From Membranipora membranacea (taxonomy: Eukaryota; Bryozoa; Gymnolaemata; Cheilostomatida; Membraniporidae): 60,000 nucleotides of DNA. The first letter of the stretch is position 1, and each line of letters begins with the position of its first letter. Of this stretch, positions 1-10,304 are shown piece by piece. The notes under the pieces are model-generated. The model saw nothing but the letters and a program-made list of their open reading frames with translations. It ran no database searches and was not told the DNA's origin. The DNA is taken from contig OU612071.1 of NCBI GenBank assembly GCA_914767715.1, positions 24,055,681 to 24,115,680 of the forward strand, written 5' to 3'. A program made the translations under genes and the position numbers.

Positions 1-1892
1 ATGAAATCCACTAGTAAGTAAAAATTATGAACAAGTCAAATATAAATAAACATGCATGCCTTTTTTAATGTTATCTATTGTTATTTGCATAGAGATTGCC
101 TGCACTAGGACTGGCCATCAGACAGTTGGGGTGGGGCCAGCAGTCCTAGTGTAGGGTGTCCACTCAGGGGGCATGGGCACATTCCATCAAATTCAAATGT
201 AACCAAGGGGGAACCAAGGAGTTACTTTTCATGCAAACCTCCACAAATATTAAATACAACAACATATAATATAATGTATATATATATAATAAATGGTGAT
301 TATTTTGAATTTGAAACAATAAAACTGGCCCCCATCATTGAGTTAAAAATTGCCTCATTCACTCAATTGTTCCACTTTGGGATGGGCATGTGTGTAAAGG
401 AAAGGGCCTTGTGACCAGACTGCCCATTGCCCGCGCTTGAACTGCTGGCAGGGGTGGGGTGCCAGAACAGAGTTACCTCTAGATGTAAAGTTACATCTAG
501 ATGTAACTCCTTAGTGTCAGCCAGTAGTCCGAGCGTGGGAAGTCCGTTCACATGGCCGTAGCGTATGCTTCAATCTACAGGTTATGATATAGTGTTTTGT
601 TTGTTGCAGTCCAGCTCTGTAAAGCAAAGTATACCAATATCCGTACATACTACAGAAAAGAGCGGACAAAGGTAAATGAGTCTAAAAAGAGTGGCAGTAG
701 TACCCAAGAAACATATACACCTTCATGGCCCTTTTATCAGGAGCTAAACTTTATGGCCCCAACAGTGGATGTTGATGACGACACGGAAGGATCTATTATC
801 AGGAATAATCACAACCAACAACAGCATGAAGAGGTACTTTGACAACGATGTATTTGTATTTACGAGAAATAGCCGCCACATGCGGCTGTCTTCGTCTATT
901 TATATGTCTGTCTATGTATGTGTAATGTATATTTCGCCAGTCACACACCGCCATGCCATCTCACACCCCCAACAATCCCAGCTAGGGTGATAACATGACA
1001 CATAGTTTTACTGAAACCACGTAGGCCCATATCTGTATGTATTTTTATATGCCTGTCTATGACTATGTCTGTTTATCTATATGTCTATATATGTCCCATG
1101 CTCTATAGACAATGTATATGTCCAAGTCCGTCTATTTATATATGTATAATGTAGGATCTTTGTCTATGATGATGTCTATATTTTCTATGTCTGAATATAT
1201 GTCTATGTCTACGTATGTTTCTATGTTTCTATGTCTGTTTCTATGTCTTCGTAGAACATCTTTCAATTAATGGATATGTGGAGGGCGGTTACCAAATAAC
1301 ACTTGTTGTTTATGCTTTTCAGGATGTTGCTGGCGATAAGGACAATGTGACGAGCCCCACCCCTAGCGTATCAAGCAGATCAGCAAATGCCAGTCATGCG
1401 GCGGCTCTTCAAAATGATGGTATCCAAGCTCGCAGAAACGCTCAGAAAGAATCTTCTACCTTAAATAGTATCAGAGGAAGGAAACGACGCATTGACACTG
1501 TGGACCCAACCAGCTTAATGGGTGACGTTTCAAACACTCTTAAAACATTGGTTGACACCAAAGCCAGTCGAAAAGCTATGGATCGGTATGATCATTTTGG
1601 GTGCATGATTGCTGCGCAGGTGAGAAATCTGCCGACAAACTTCCTACGGAGTACAGCAATGTTAAAAATCCAGGAGTCAATAAATCAGGTTGAATTTTTG
1701 CCCCTGTCACACAGCTCCGCCCTGCCATCTCACAATCAAACAATCACTGCTAGTGTGGTACCACATAGGCCTGCTGAAATCATGCAGCGTCAGCAACAGA
1801 TGTCTTCAGATACCACCGGAGAATTCACTACATTATCGAGTATCAGTTCTCCAAGTTCTCCGTACAACGTCCCTGCGGATTGGTACCACTAG
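1..1892 (+). CDS. Harbinger-associated MADF/BESS-like DNA-binding protein, 3' part (exons 1-13, 610-833, 1323-1892)
   Basis: The window opens inside an exon ending at 13 (donor GTAAGT). The next exon starts after a TTGTTGCAG acceptor at 610, and phases agree (1 then 2). Exon 610-833 ends at GAG|GTACTT. Exon 1323-1892 follows TTTTCAG and ends in TAG. About 268 residues are visible. The first part has the C-terminal half of a MADF (Myb/SANT-like) domain: KAKYTNIRTYYRKE, then SKKSG and a PSWPFYQEL block. A basic stretch (RGRKRR) and a segment DRYDHFGCMIAAQVRNLP resembling a BESS/oligomerisation helix follow. The tail is rich in Ser, Thr and Gln. Animal Harbinger transposons encode a transposase plus a Myb-like partner that helps nuclear import and terminus binding; this gene converges on such a transposase, so that role is inferred. 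The N-terminal half lies upstream of the window. Exon 2 has no visible break. Confidence 0.8.
105..541. mobile_element. Hairpin-ended MITE in the MADF-gene intron
   Basis: Two inverted pairs of one motif family frame this block. At 105-160 GCACTAGGACTGG pairs with CCAGCAGTCCTAGTGT. At 430-541 CGCTTGAACTGCTGGC pairs with GCCAGTAGTCCGAGCG. Between the arms of the second pair is a nearly perfect small palindrome around TCTAGATGTAA (472-510). It has no coding potential and lies wholly within the 14-609 intron. I read it as a non-autonomous foldback element; no target duplication could be fixed. Confidence 0.5.
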
Positions 1893-1959
1893 ACCCTACA
1901 TTTTACTTTAGACATTATACTTGGTATGCCTACTCGAATATCAAGCGTAAAGCTTACAA

Positions 1960-2430
1960 CTGTTTGTTGATTTGTTGAAATCAAAGACGTTTTATTTTTA
2001 TTTTTCTTAGCAAACATCTTTATTTTATTGGTTATAAAATTGGTGATGTTAAACATTTTACTCGATACTCCATGTGGATCTCAAACCTAAGGCTGATAAC
2101 TGTTTGTGGTTTTCGAAGTTAAAGCTGTTTTATTTTTATTTTTCTTAGCAAACATCTTTATTTTATTGGTTATAAAATTGGTGATGTTAAACATTTTACT
2201 CGATACTCCATGTGGATCTCAAACCTAAGGCTGATAACTGTTTGTGGTTTTCGAAGTTAAAGCTGTTTTATTTTTATTTTTCTTAGCAAACATCTTTATT
2301 TTATTGGTTATAAAATTGGTGATGTTAAACATTTTACTCAATACTCCACGTGGATCTCAAACCTAAAACTGTTAACTGTTTGTGGTTTTCGAAGTTAAAG
2401 CTGTTTTATTTTTATAGGTTTTATAAATCT
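1960..2430. repeat. 138-bp tandem repeat, about three copies, between converging genes
   Basis: The block containing AACATCTTTATTTTATTGG recurs at 2013, 2151 and 2289, a fixed period of 138 bp, with few differences between copies. It fills the gap between the stop codons of the MADF-like gene (1892) and the Harbinger transposase (2531). It is AT-rich and non-coding. It could hold polyadenylation signals for both genes, but none can be assigned with confidence. Confidence 0.8.
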
Positions 2431-2530
2431 TTAATAAAATAAAGGATAATTTGTTAACATTTTTCTCAAAATTTAAATAAAATTTGCAACCAAGTAACAG
2501 GAGTTAATCCCTAATGTAACACTCATCAGC

Positions 2531-5500
2531 CTAATCGTCAACATTGGCCATCCTGTTCTGCCAAGGCACAGCCCCAACACCATTAACATAGTCACAAATG
2601 CTTTCCCTTATGTCAGACGCTCTTCCACCAGGCCTATCTCCGTTGCGAACTATAGAGGGCAGAGCATCATCTGTAGTTGTTTCTGTCGGCTCTGCTTCTG
2701 GTTCTCCGCCAACAGGTGGTGACTTTGATTTCCTGAACGAACAAAAGAAAATATTACTAAAATCAAAAACAGTAAATTTGACTCAAGTTTTGGTATTGTC
2801 AAATTATTTCGTCTTTCAATGCTTACGACCGGACTGCTACCATGGCCATGATAGCAGTCCGGTCGTGGACAGCCCGAGCCTAATGACTGCAAATCGGAGG
2901 AGTTGTGGCACATTGCTATCAACTCCTCTCCTCTTCAAAAGAGTAGTTGATGATAACAAGGTGCCACAACTCCCCAATTTTCAGTCTGAGGGCTGCAAAG
3001 AACCGCTCTCGAATTACCACGCACATGTGCAAAATTAACAGTATAACTTTCCAAGTCATGGTTGTATAATATTATATAAAATGGGCTTGGAAATAACATA
3101 ATAAATAAAGAGCAGCCTGACCAACCAAACTGGTCATTCAAACTACACCAGCTAAGCCATAGCACTATGGTCAATATATAAATAAGGTTGTCCACCCCCT
3201 CCGCCAACAGGTGGTGACTTTGATTTCCTGAACGAACAAAAGAAAATATTATTAAAAATCAAAAACAGTAAATTTGACTCAAGTTTTGGTATTGTCAAAT
3301 TATTTCGTCGTTCAATGCTGACGACCAGACTGCTACCATGGCCATGATAGCAGTCCGGTCGTGGACAGCCCGAGCCTAGTGATAATAAGATTTGTGTAGC
3401 TACCTGACAAGATTATGTAAGCAGCAGCACGCTAGAGCTAAGACTTTAACTTTGTCAGGTTCAAGATCGATCCTGCGGTATAAAATCCTCCAGGTTGATG
3501 ATAAAATCCCGAACGCATTCTCAATGAGCCGTCTGCACCGTGACAATCGGTAGTTGAAAATCTATAAGTGAAGACGATTTACAATTAGAACTACAGGTTT
3601 AAATTTTTGAAGAGTTGGATAAGATGACAGGAGTCGGGTTCTTGCTAGATTGAAACTATAAAAAACCATCCAAAAGTAAACGAAAACAGGTAGTTTGATT
3701 GGCTTTGACAAATACGATCAAAGCTTTACATGTTAGAAAACTTACACGTTTCTGCTTGTTCAGGACTCTTTGCGGGTACGGTCTCATGAGATAGGGTTTT
3801 AATGGAAACGCTTCATCTCCTAACATACAGTAAGGCAACGCTGTGTCAAAGCCTGCCGGCTTACGATCTTGGGGCAACTGAATGACCCCATTCTGTATTG
3901 CTCTGTCTAAAGAGCACCGAGCATATACTCCTCCATCGGAAGCTCTTCCCTGCGCTCCGATATCGACAAATGTGAAACTGCAAAAAGAATTGGGTATCAA
4001 ATCGATGCCATAAAGATAGCACAACTTTCCAATTTCCAGCATATATTTTGATATTGTTTTCCTACTGCCGCTATCATAGTACAAGCCCTCAGACTGCAAA
4101 TCGGAGGAGTTGTGGCACATTGCTATCAACTCCTCTCCTCTTCAAAAGAGTAGAGTAGTTGGTGATAACAAGGTGCCACAACTCCCCGATTTTCAGTCTG
4201 AGGGCTGCAAAGAACCGCTCTCGAATTACCACGCGCATGTGCAAAATTAACAGTATAACTTTCCAAGTCATGGTTGTATAATATTATATAAAATGGACTT
4301 GGAAATAATATAATAAATAAAGAGCAGCCTGACCAACCAAACTGGTCATTCAAACTACACCAGCTAAGCCATAGCACTATGGTCAATATATGAATAAGGT
4401 TGTCCACCCCCTCCGTCACAGGACAAGCGAAACTACTCTCTCGTCGGGGCTGAGGCGAGGCATTGTATTAAAATTACGCACCTGTAATTGGCGTCACAGA
4501 GGGCCATTAGTATGATCGACTCCTGACCTTTATAGTTGTGGTATTCAGAGCCGGCATTGTATGGCTTAGTTGTCACCAAATGTTTCCCGTCGATTGCTCC
4601 TACAATTACAAACCTACATAAATAATGTCACACCAAATTAAAAGACCGCCCAACCTCAAAAATTAATGATTTTTAATTTTCAAATGAATTCAATGTCACA
4701 GTTTAATGTGACATACATTTCTAATATAAAAAGACCCCAAAATTGTTCGCGCTATGCGCATTTAATTTCTCTGCTATGACAAGGTATGATATGACTTGAT
4801 AGGAATGAGTATTACTTGGTATGATTTATCATGGTATGATATGACTTAGTATGTCCTGATATGAATTATTATGACTTGGTATGAAATTTAGCAAGGTCTG
4901 GCATTATAGTGTGACCTGATATGAATGATTATGACCTGGTATGATTTATGACTTAGTATGACCCGATATGAACTATTATGACCTGGTATGTAATTTAGCA
5001 TGGTCTGATATGACTTAGTATGACCTGATATGAATTATTATGACTTGATAGGATTAACCGTGGTCTGGTATGACAACAGTGTATTTTATGTGTATAATAA
5101 TGGGTATAAAAGGAGTATAACATTGCACTAAATGAGTACAACATGTGTATCGTGTACAAATGCAATATTTTGTTTAGAAATTAGTATTTAGCACACGATA
5201 AGTTGAGAAGTAGGCCTATGCGACATTAAAAGTTAGAACAAGCCATACATGATTAATTAATAACTAGTGATATATATGTTTAATTATTATTTTCACATTC
5301 AAAACGCTTTGTCTAAAACAAGGCTTGGTCAAAGCATGCACGGATGCTGAATTTCAGCCCCACATGTACTGCCACTGCAAGAGTAAAACAAGTGAAGAAC
5401 TTAATATCATATAGTTTAGTAAACAACTAAACATATAGCTATAATTTTATAATAGGTAACATATAATCAAGGGCAATCGTTCATCGGACAGTAACATCGA

Positions 5501-5996
5501 GATTTAGAACATTAGTACACCAACCTATCGCATTTGGGAAATTCCAATTTTCCTCGAGAGTATTTGAGATCGCCAGCCATTCGTCTACAGTAGTTGGGGT
5601 TGAAAGAAGCTCATGCTTCAGACTGTCATAGATGGCTGCACATGTTTCCGGTATTATAGATGACAAGCTTGCTACCGACACGCACCACTCATAATGCAGG
5701 GACGTCATCGACGATCCGGTAGCCAGGTACCGCAGCGTCATCATGAGTCGCATTTCAGGGTTTATACACTCCCTCATCTCTGTGTTCTGTTTTTGTATTA
5801 ACGGACTTATTTTGTCTAGCACATAATTAAATTCAGTCGTACTAAGACGGAAATAGTTTCGAAATGTTCCAACTCGATTGTCGGCTAGGTCGTCTGTTGT
5901 GGTATCTCGAATAAGTTTAGGTACTAAGGTATAGTAGGCCCCTTGAGTGTGTCTACTCGATGTGATTGCTCCCTCCCACGGCTTTCCTTTTCTCAT
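2531..5996 (-). CDS. PIF/Harbinger transposase, five exons (5996-5525, 4599-4482, 3977-3746, 3561-3404, 2732-2531)
   Basis: A DDE transposase that cuts and pastes its own element, related to animal HARBI1. Five exons with GT-AG junctions join in consistent phase into 393 codons plus stop, a normal family length. Exon 1 has the [12 protein letters not shown] start and ends at WNFPNAIG. Exon 2 opens with GAIDGKH (first catalytic Asp). Exon 3 has GRASDGGVY (second Asp) and [15 protein letters not shown]. Exon 4 has [17 protein letters not shown] (catalytic Glu) and CCCLHNL. Exon 5 has an acidic linker and ends [15 protein letters not shown], the usual C-terminal signature. I found no stop or frameshift in any exon. 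The ATG at 5996 is the first in frame; a TTTTTTAG just upstream could instead be an acceptor for a further 5' exon. It faces a MADF-like gene, the usual partner. Two MITE copies and a duplicated acceptor lie in its introns. Confidence 0.9.
2702..3380. repeat. Duplicated ~180-bp segment (2702-2884, 3199-3380) carrying a 14-bp-stem hairpin and the last intron's acceptor
   Basis: The sequence from CTCCGCCAACAGG to GACAGCCCGAGCCTA occurs twice, on either side of the MITE copy at 2885-3203. Each copy has an inverted repeat: CGACCGGACTGCTA against TAGCAGTCCGGTCG, perfect at about 2826-2867 and with one mismatch in the second copy. Each also carries the splice acceptor of the last Harbinger exon (at 2733 and at 3228 on the minus strand). 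Only the 2733 acceptor leads into an open terminal exon without running into the MITE. Confidence 0.85.
2885..3203. mobile_element. MITE copy 1 (CGGAGG-ended, strong 5' hairpin)
   Basis: This ~319-bp block is repeated at 4089-4415. The ends are weak inverted repeats (CGGAGGAGTTG and the complement of CCACCCCCTCCG). Just inside one end, GGAGTTGTGGCAC pairs with GTGCCACAACTCC, with further pairing of TATCAACT/AGTTGAT, giving a long stem. It is non-coding. Confidence 0.7.
4089..4415. mobile_element. MITE copy 2 (same family as 2885-3203)
   Basis: Near-identical to the copy at 2885-3203, sharing GACTGCAAATCGGAGG at one end and CCACCCCCTCCG at the other. It lies in the Harbinger intron between exons 2 and 3, so it does not interrupt coding sequence. 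Divergence is a few percent by eye, mainly a short insertion after AAAAGAGTAG. Confidence 0.75.
4780..5075. repeat. Degenerate TATGA-type minisatellite in a Harbinger intron
   Basis: Irregular repetition of short blocks such as GGTATGAT, ATATGACTT and GATATGAATTATTATG. The unit length drifts around 10-25 bp. It sits in the long first intron of the transposase gene (4600-5524). Nothing else is recognisable in that intron. Confidence 0.6.
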
Positions 5997-5999
5997 ATC

Positions 6000-8350
6000 A
6001 CTTGCCTAAAAAATGGATGACTATACAATTCCGAGTCTACGCTGTGATTCATAGATATAATAGTATTACAGTATAGTATATATTAACATAATATATAACC
6101 ATAGACATTATTACTATTAAACATAATAGCCCCACTCATGAGCGCCACCAGTTTGCGCGTTGTTGACTCACCGTTGTCTCTCCCTGTGGGCTCATACATG
6201 GGATGGGGTGGTGTGGAGTGGGTGAACAGACAGCCTCTAACCTGTTGGTCCCAGGCTGTCTGTGCTGTGCGTGGGTCTGGGACTCTGGGGGTAAATGAGT
6301 GTAAGTATTTAAGTAATGATGATCATTATATTTCTCTCACCCTTTCATTGTCTTTAGCAGCAACTTGTACTGCTGTTATAACAGTTATTGCTGCTGCTGC
6401 TGCTATTATAGCATCTTCATCAGATGATGAATCATTATACATGACTCTCTGTCAGTCTCAGTGGTACAACAGTAACCTTCCAACTAGGGAGACTAGTGAA
6501 GGAGTCTCCAGTCTCCACTCTCCAGCTATGAACTAGTCACTAGCTAATACTACTACTGAATAAACCAACTAGTTGTCTCACTAGCCAATCAGAGACAAGT
6601 TGAGTTGGAAGTTTGCGTTGAAATCGGTTAGGCATGAACAGTGTGTAAATAGCGTATCGTTGACATGTTGACAGACAACGATTATAGAGCAGATTCATAA
6701 TCTGGGTCGGAGTTGTTATTATTAGCCGATTTGTCAAACGTGTAAACGCAGCTTTACAGTTCAAACTCCTTGGGGGAACACTGAGTTAGTAATCGATATT
6801 GCTAGTAGTCAACTTTCTGAAGAGCAGTCAGACTCAGTGGCTCCAATCAGTTACTTCACAGACACATAAGACCACGATGAAGAGATGATGAGCCAAGTCA
6901 GCTTCACAAGAAGAAGAAGAATGAACTTAGAACAGCTGTGAATGGACTTGATTGAATCAATTTGTTGTAGCTCTCAGGTAAATAAATGCTATTTAGTATT
7001 TATTTGGTACACTACTACTCAGTCGTGAGTGAAAAATGAGTAGACTAACTAAGAAGTCTAGCTATTAACTGTTAGTTACTATCACTACTAGTAGCTTTCT
7101 GTAGTTTGCCAATGGTACCAATGTACATGTGCAGTGTAATATCAAGCAAGGAGAAGGACTCCTAAGAGTTGTAAGAGGGGGGAGGCTCATACAAGTCCAA
7201 GGAGTTTACTCCTTACTCCTCGCTTTGTTGTTTGTTGGCGGTGGCATGTTTAGGTGGGCAACTCTCGTGCAACTAATTGTCTAGAACTGTTATTGCTAAT
7301 CTACTATGGCTACATGTAGGCCTACATACTTTACATTGTAAGGAAATGCCCCCTCTCTTTACTACAACTACAGCCTATGTAGGCTGGGTCTTGTATTTGT
7401 ATAAAGTGTGTGCATAGACTTTGCCTCGGCGCAACTGACAGATCATTATTGCTTTATGTCAACCATTCCCAACTGTCTGAAACTGGTGGGGTCACCCTTA
7501 AATACAAACAGCAAAACTATATACATATTAGTCATATTAGTATACACTTTATTTACTGATCAAGCATGCGCATATAAGACCAAGTGGTACATCATCATCT
7601 AGCTTAGTAGGCGAGACCTGCTTTTAGCTTCGTTCGAGAATTGGCCACTAATCAATTGAACTATGTTCACTCTTGTGTGAACTATTTGCGAATAAATTTA
7701 TCTAAGAGGCGAGGATATTGAGCATTTAAGTTGTAATGATCAATTGGTTTACAAGGCACAGCTCATGCTAATTGAAATATCCCCTGGTCTATAATGTAAT
7801 AAAGAATATACCAACCCCGATCACCTGAGGAAGGAAACCAGTGCAGACCTTGCCTTTTGCCAATGGTATTGAATTCAAATGATTTGTTGGCTGTACAGAG
7901 TCTCAACTGCGTCACAGTGGTCATTTCATTATAATAAGCATTGATCGGGGAGGGAGGCGGATTGCATATAATGTTACATGTGTGGGCTCTTTGAGTTGCA
8001 AGCATGTACTTCGCCTTAATTCAGGGTCAACCACTGACAACCATTGGTTATAGTGGTCTGTAGTTGGAGAGTAGAGAAATTGGTTACTGAGAGAAACTAG
8101 ACCATTGCCAGCTTGCACACAATTGCAAAAGTTTCCCAAATGTAAATCTTCGTCAATAGAATGGAGTATTCAAGTGTTGTAGAGGTACTAGCTCTCTAGA
8201 GTATAACGCTTGTTTAATTATTCGTCTTGTTAATTTGGGAAAAAAAGAAGATAGGCCTAGATACAAGCAATGACTCCTTTTGATTGCAGATTTTTTTGTA
8301 TTTTAGTCTACATTGTAAAGCAACACAGACCGCAGAATTGTACTGAGAAC
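6000..8350. other. Gene-free stretch; low-complexity and repeat fragments
   Basis: This should contain the outer terminus of the Harbinger element, but I could not fix its inverted repeat or 3-bp target duplication. There is a short GCT microsatellite (about 6388-6404). Open frames here (for example 6138-6536) have low-complexity, non-conserved composition and I do not regard them as genes. 7013-7112 recurs near 10209 (listed separately). Confidence 0.5.
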
Positions 8351-8356
8351 AGTACA

Positions 8357-8443
8357 ATGAAGAAGAGAGTGTTTGGGTGGTTTATAGCAGATGTGATACA
8401 ACTCGTAGTATCAATAGTCGTTCAGCTTACTCATTTCAAACAG
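8357..8443 (+). CDS. Candidate short first exon (unidentified)
   Basis: An ATG-initiated open stretch of 29 codons begins MKKRVFGWF, continues as a hydrophobic run (IADVIQLVVSIVVQL), and ends at CAG|GTAAGC, a consensus donor. The hydrophobic run could be a signal anchor. No downstream exon joins it in convincing phase, and I do not recognise a family. It may be a chance open frame. Confidence 0.2.
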
Positions 8444-9213
8444 GTAAGCAGACAATCAAATTTTCAATTTCGGTTGTAAAATTTGATTAAGTTGCAGCAG
8501 GGAACTGACCCAGAAAGGCTTGAGATGGCTGGGGTCATAAGCATCGATATCTCCACTGTTACACTTGCATCGAGCATCGTTAGTAATATAATGATATAAA
8601 TGTCAGGTGATATGTGTAGGCTAACTGATGTTAATTGCGTCGGTGTAATCGTTGAAGTCTCATGGCATAAATTTGGTAAAACTGCTTGAACACTGGCAGG
8701 CCTCAGCAAGAATTTTTCATTGAAGCCGGCCAGTTAGTGTAATTAGGAGTTCAGTGACTATCGGAGTTGTGCTCTTTTTTTCATGGAGGGAACAACTCAT
8801 TCCATCTCGCAACATCAAGTCACCTCTTCCCTATATTCCACCCTCCTTGCCACATCTCATTATCTTGACTGATCATTTTAGTTACAAACTTGCTGATGTG
8901 CTGATCAAACCTATAGATCGAGTGTTTCCATTCCAAGAAACCAGATATAAAACTTCACAAACTTCTTCACCAACGGCTGGCAAATCTGTTTCCATCATAG
9001 GGATTGTAGATTTAACCAGGTCTTTAAGTGGTGTGTTATTTGTAATTTGGCAACATGCTAGAATCAGGCTCTCAATGCAGAGAAAATTGAAGGGTCCAGG
9101 GATGAACCTTGTAGCAGCAAAGCCTTGTTATAAGACTGCAAATAATGTACTTAGGACATTGGAATGTATTATATTCATACTTTATCACATCATCAACTAA
9201 ATATTTGTTGCAG

Positions 9214-9348
9214 AGAATACAGGAGAAAGACTGATTCAGTATGGCATGATAATGGCAGAGTTACGCATCAGAACCTTTGGTGGTTTGAATTCTGTCCTGA
9301 GAAATCTTGATGTACCGAGTGAGTGTCTGAGTGTCAAATAGTTACATT
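9214..9348 (+). CDS. Candidate exon after a good acceptor (unidentified)
   Basis: It follows ATTTGTTGCAG. Two frames are open for over 30 codons. One reads with an aromatic, polar composition (KTDSVWHDNGRVTHQNLWWF) that looks coding, the other QYGMIMAELRIRTFGGLN. No family is recognised and no partner exon was found, so this may be a relic of an element-encoded gene. Confidence 0.2.
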
Positions 9349-9480
9349 ATTATGATTCATGATGGGTCATGATATACTCTTCGCTACCCTGACGCAGTGA
9401 TCATTTGTATTTGATTGTCCAAATCAAGGTTACCATCGGTAGCCTTATTGGTAACCATATCTCATACTCATTGAAAGACC

Positions 9481-9580
9481 CCCCTCCCTCCCTTCACCTG
9501 CTATCTACCTTATCAACCTAATTAGTGGTTAACTAATTAGATTGATAAGGTAGATTGCAGGTGAAGGAAGGGGGGGGGGG
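9481..9580. repeat. Long imperfect hairpin, about 45-bp stem
   Basis: CCTTCACCTGC...CTACCTTATCAA and CTAATTAG in 9481-9525 pair with CTAATTAG, TTGATAAGGTAG and GCAGGTGAAGG in 9533-9580, leaving a loop of about 7 bases. The outer arms are C-rich against G-rich (ten G in a row). It is probably the fused arms of a foldback MITE. Confidence 0.8.
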
Positions 9581-10164
9581 TGAATGAAATGATAATGAAA
9601 TCTGTCTCTTAAAGTATTGTCAATTGTTCGATTGTGGTTATCATGGGGCATTTAACTTCCCAACATATGTTGGTGTGTGGGTAATTCTAGGTCACAGGCC
9701 CTAAAAAAAATTAAACAGCATAAAACTTGTTTCTAATTTATAGTCAACTAAACGTATAGCCTTGGGAGTAAGTATTAGCTAAAGTTTAGTTTAGCTAGTC
9801 TTGAGATGACTTAATGTAAGCTAGCATTAAATTTTGGCTAGTGAAGGTGGAAGTCAATAAAAAGAAAAAAAGGGTGGGCGTATGTTTGCTACTCTTGAAG
9901 TTTGCTTTTTCAAGCCTGCGCAAAATGAAGAAAATTTCCTCCTATGAATACTTTACTCCTCTATGGAACTTTTTATGAACATTATATCTGCTTGATTTTG
10001 ATTACTGTACCTTACATTTTAGAACGTACCTGAGGCATTGGATTAGCAGGATGTTGGCATCTATTGACATTTGACTACCGCGTCAAACAACTTGAAGGCA
10101 GTTAGTGTAGGAAGAACAAGTATTCATCAGATAAAGTGGTAAGCTACTCTCACACTACTCTGTA

Positions 10165-10235
10165 AGTCTACTCATTCTTCACGACTGAGTAGTAGAGTAG
10201 TACTCTACTACTCAGTCGTGAAGAATGAGTAGACT
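10165..10235. repeat. Perfect 71-bp palindrome (35-bp arms, 1-bp centre)
   Basis: The left arm GTCTACTCATTCTTCACG through GAGTAGTAGAGTA and the right arm TACTCTACTACTC through GAAGAATGAGTAGAC are exact reverse complements around a single G at 10200. The right arm continues into the element copy that also occurs at 7013. Confidence 0.95.
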
Positions 10236-10304
10236 AACTAAGAAGTCTAGCTAGTAACTGTTAGTTATTATCACTACTAGTAGCCTTCTGTAGTTTGCCA
10301 ATCA

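Larger units (their letters stand above)
7013..10304. repeat. Dispersed direct repeat pair (7013-7112 and about 10209-10304)
   Basis: The segment ACTCAGTCGTGA...GAGTAGACTAACTAAGAAG followed by TAACTGTTAGTTA and TCTGTAGTTTGCCAAT occurs at both places in the same orientation, about 3.2 kb apart. The second copy overlaps the right arm of a perfect palindrome. These look like copies of one non-autonomous element end. Confidence 0.65.

Noticed and set aside
2935-3207. 90-codon minus-strand frame repeated at 4126-4419
   Set aside because: Both are translations of the MITE copies; similarity is due to the DNA repeat.
6138-6536. 132-codon plus-strand frame
   Set aside because: Low-complexity (Ala/Ile run from a GCT/ATT microsatellite) and no splice or domain support.
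8754-9200. 148-codon plus-strand frame
   Set aside because: No conserved pattern; it ends in an intron-like AT tract just before an acceptor and is most likely chance or decayed repeat.
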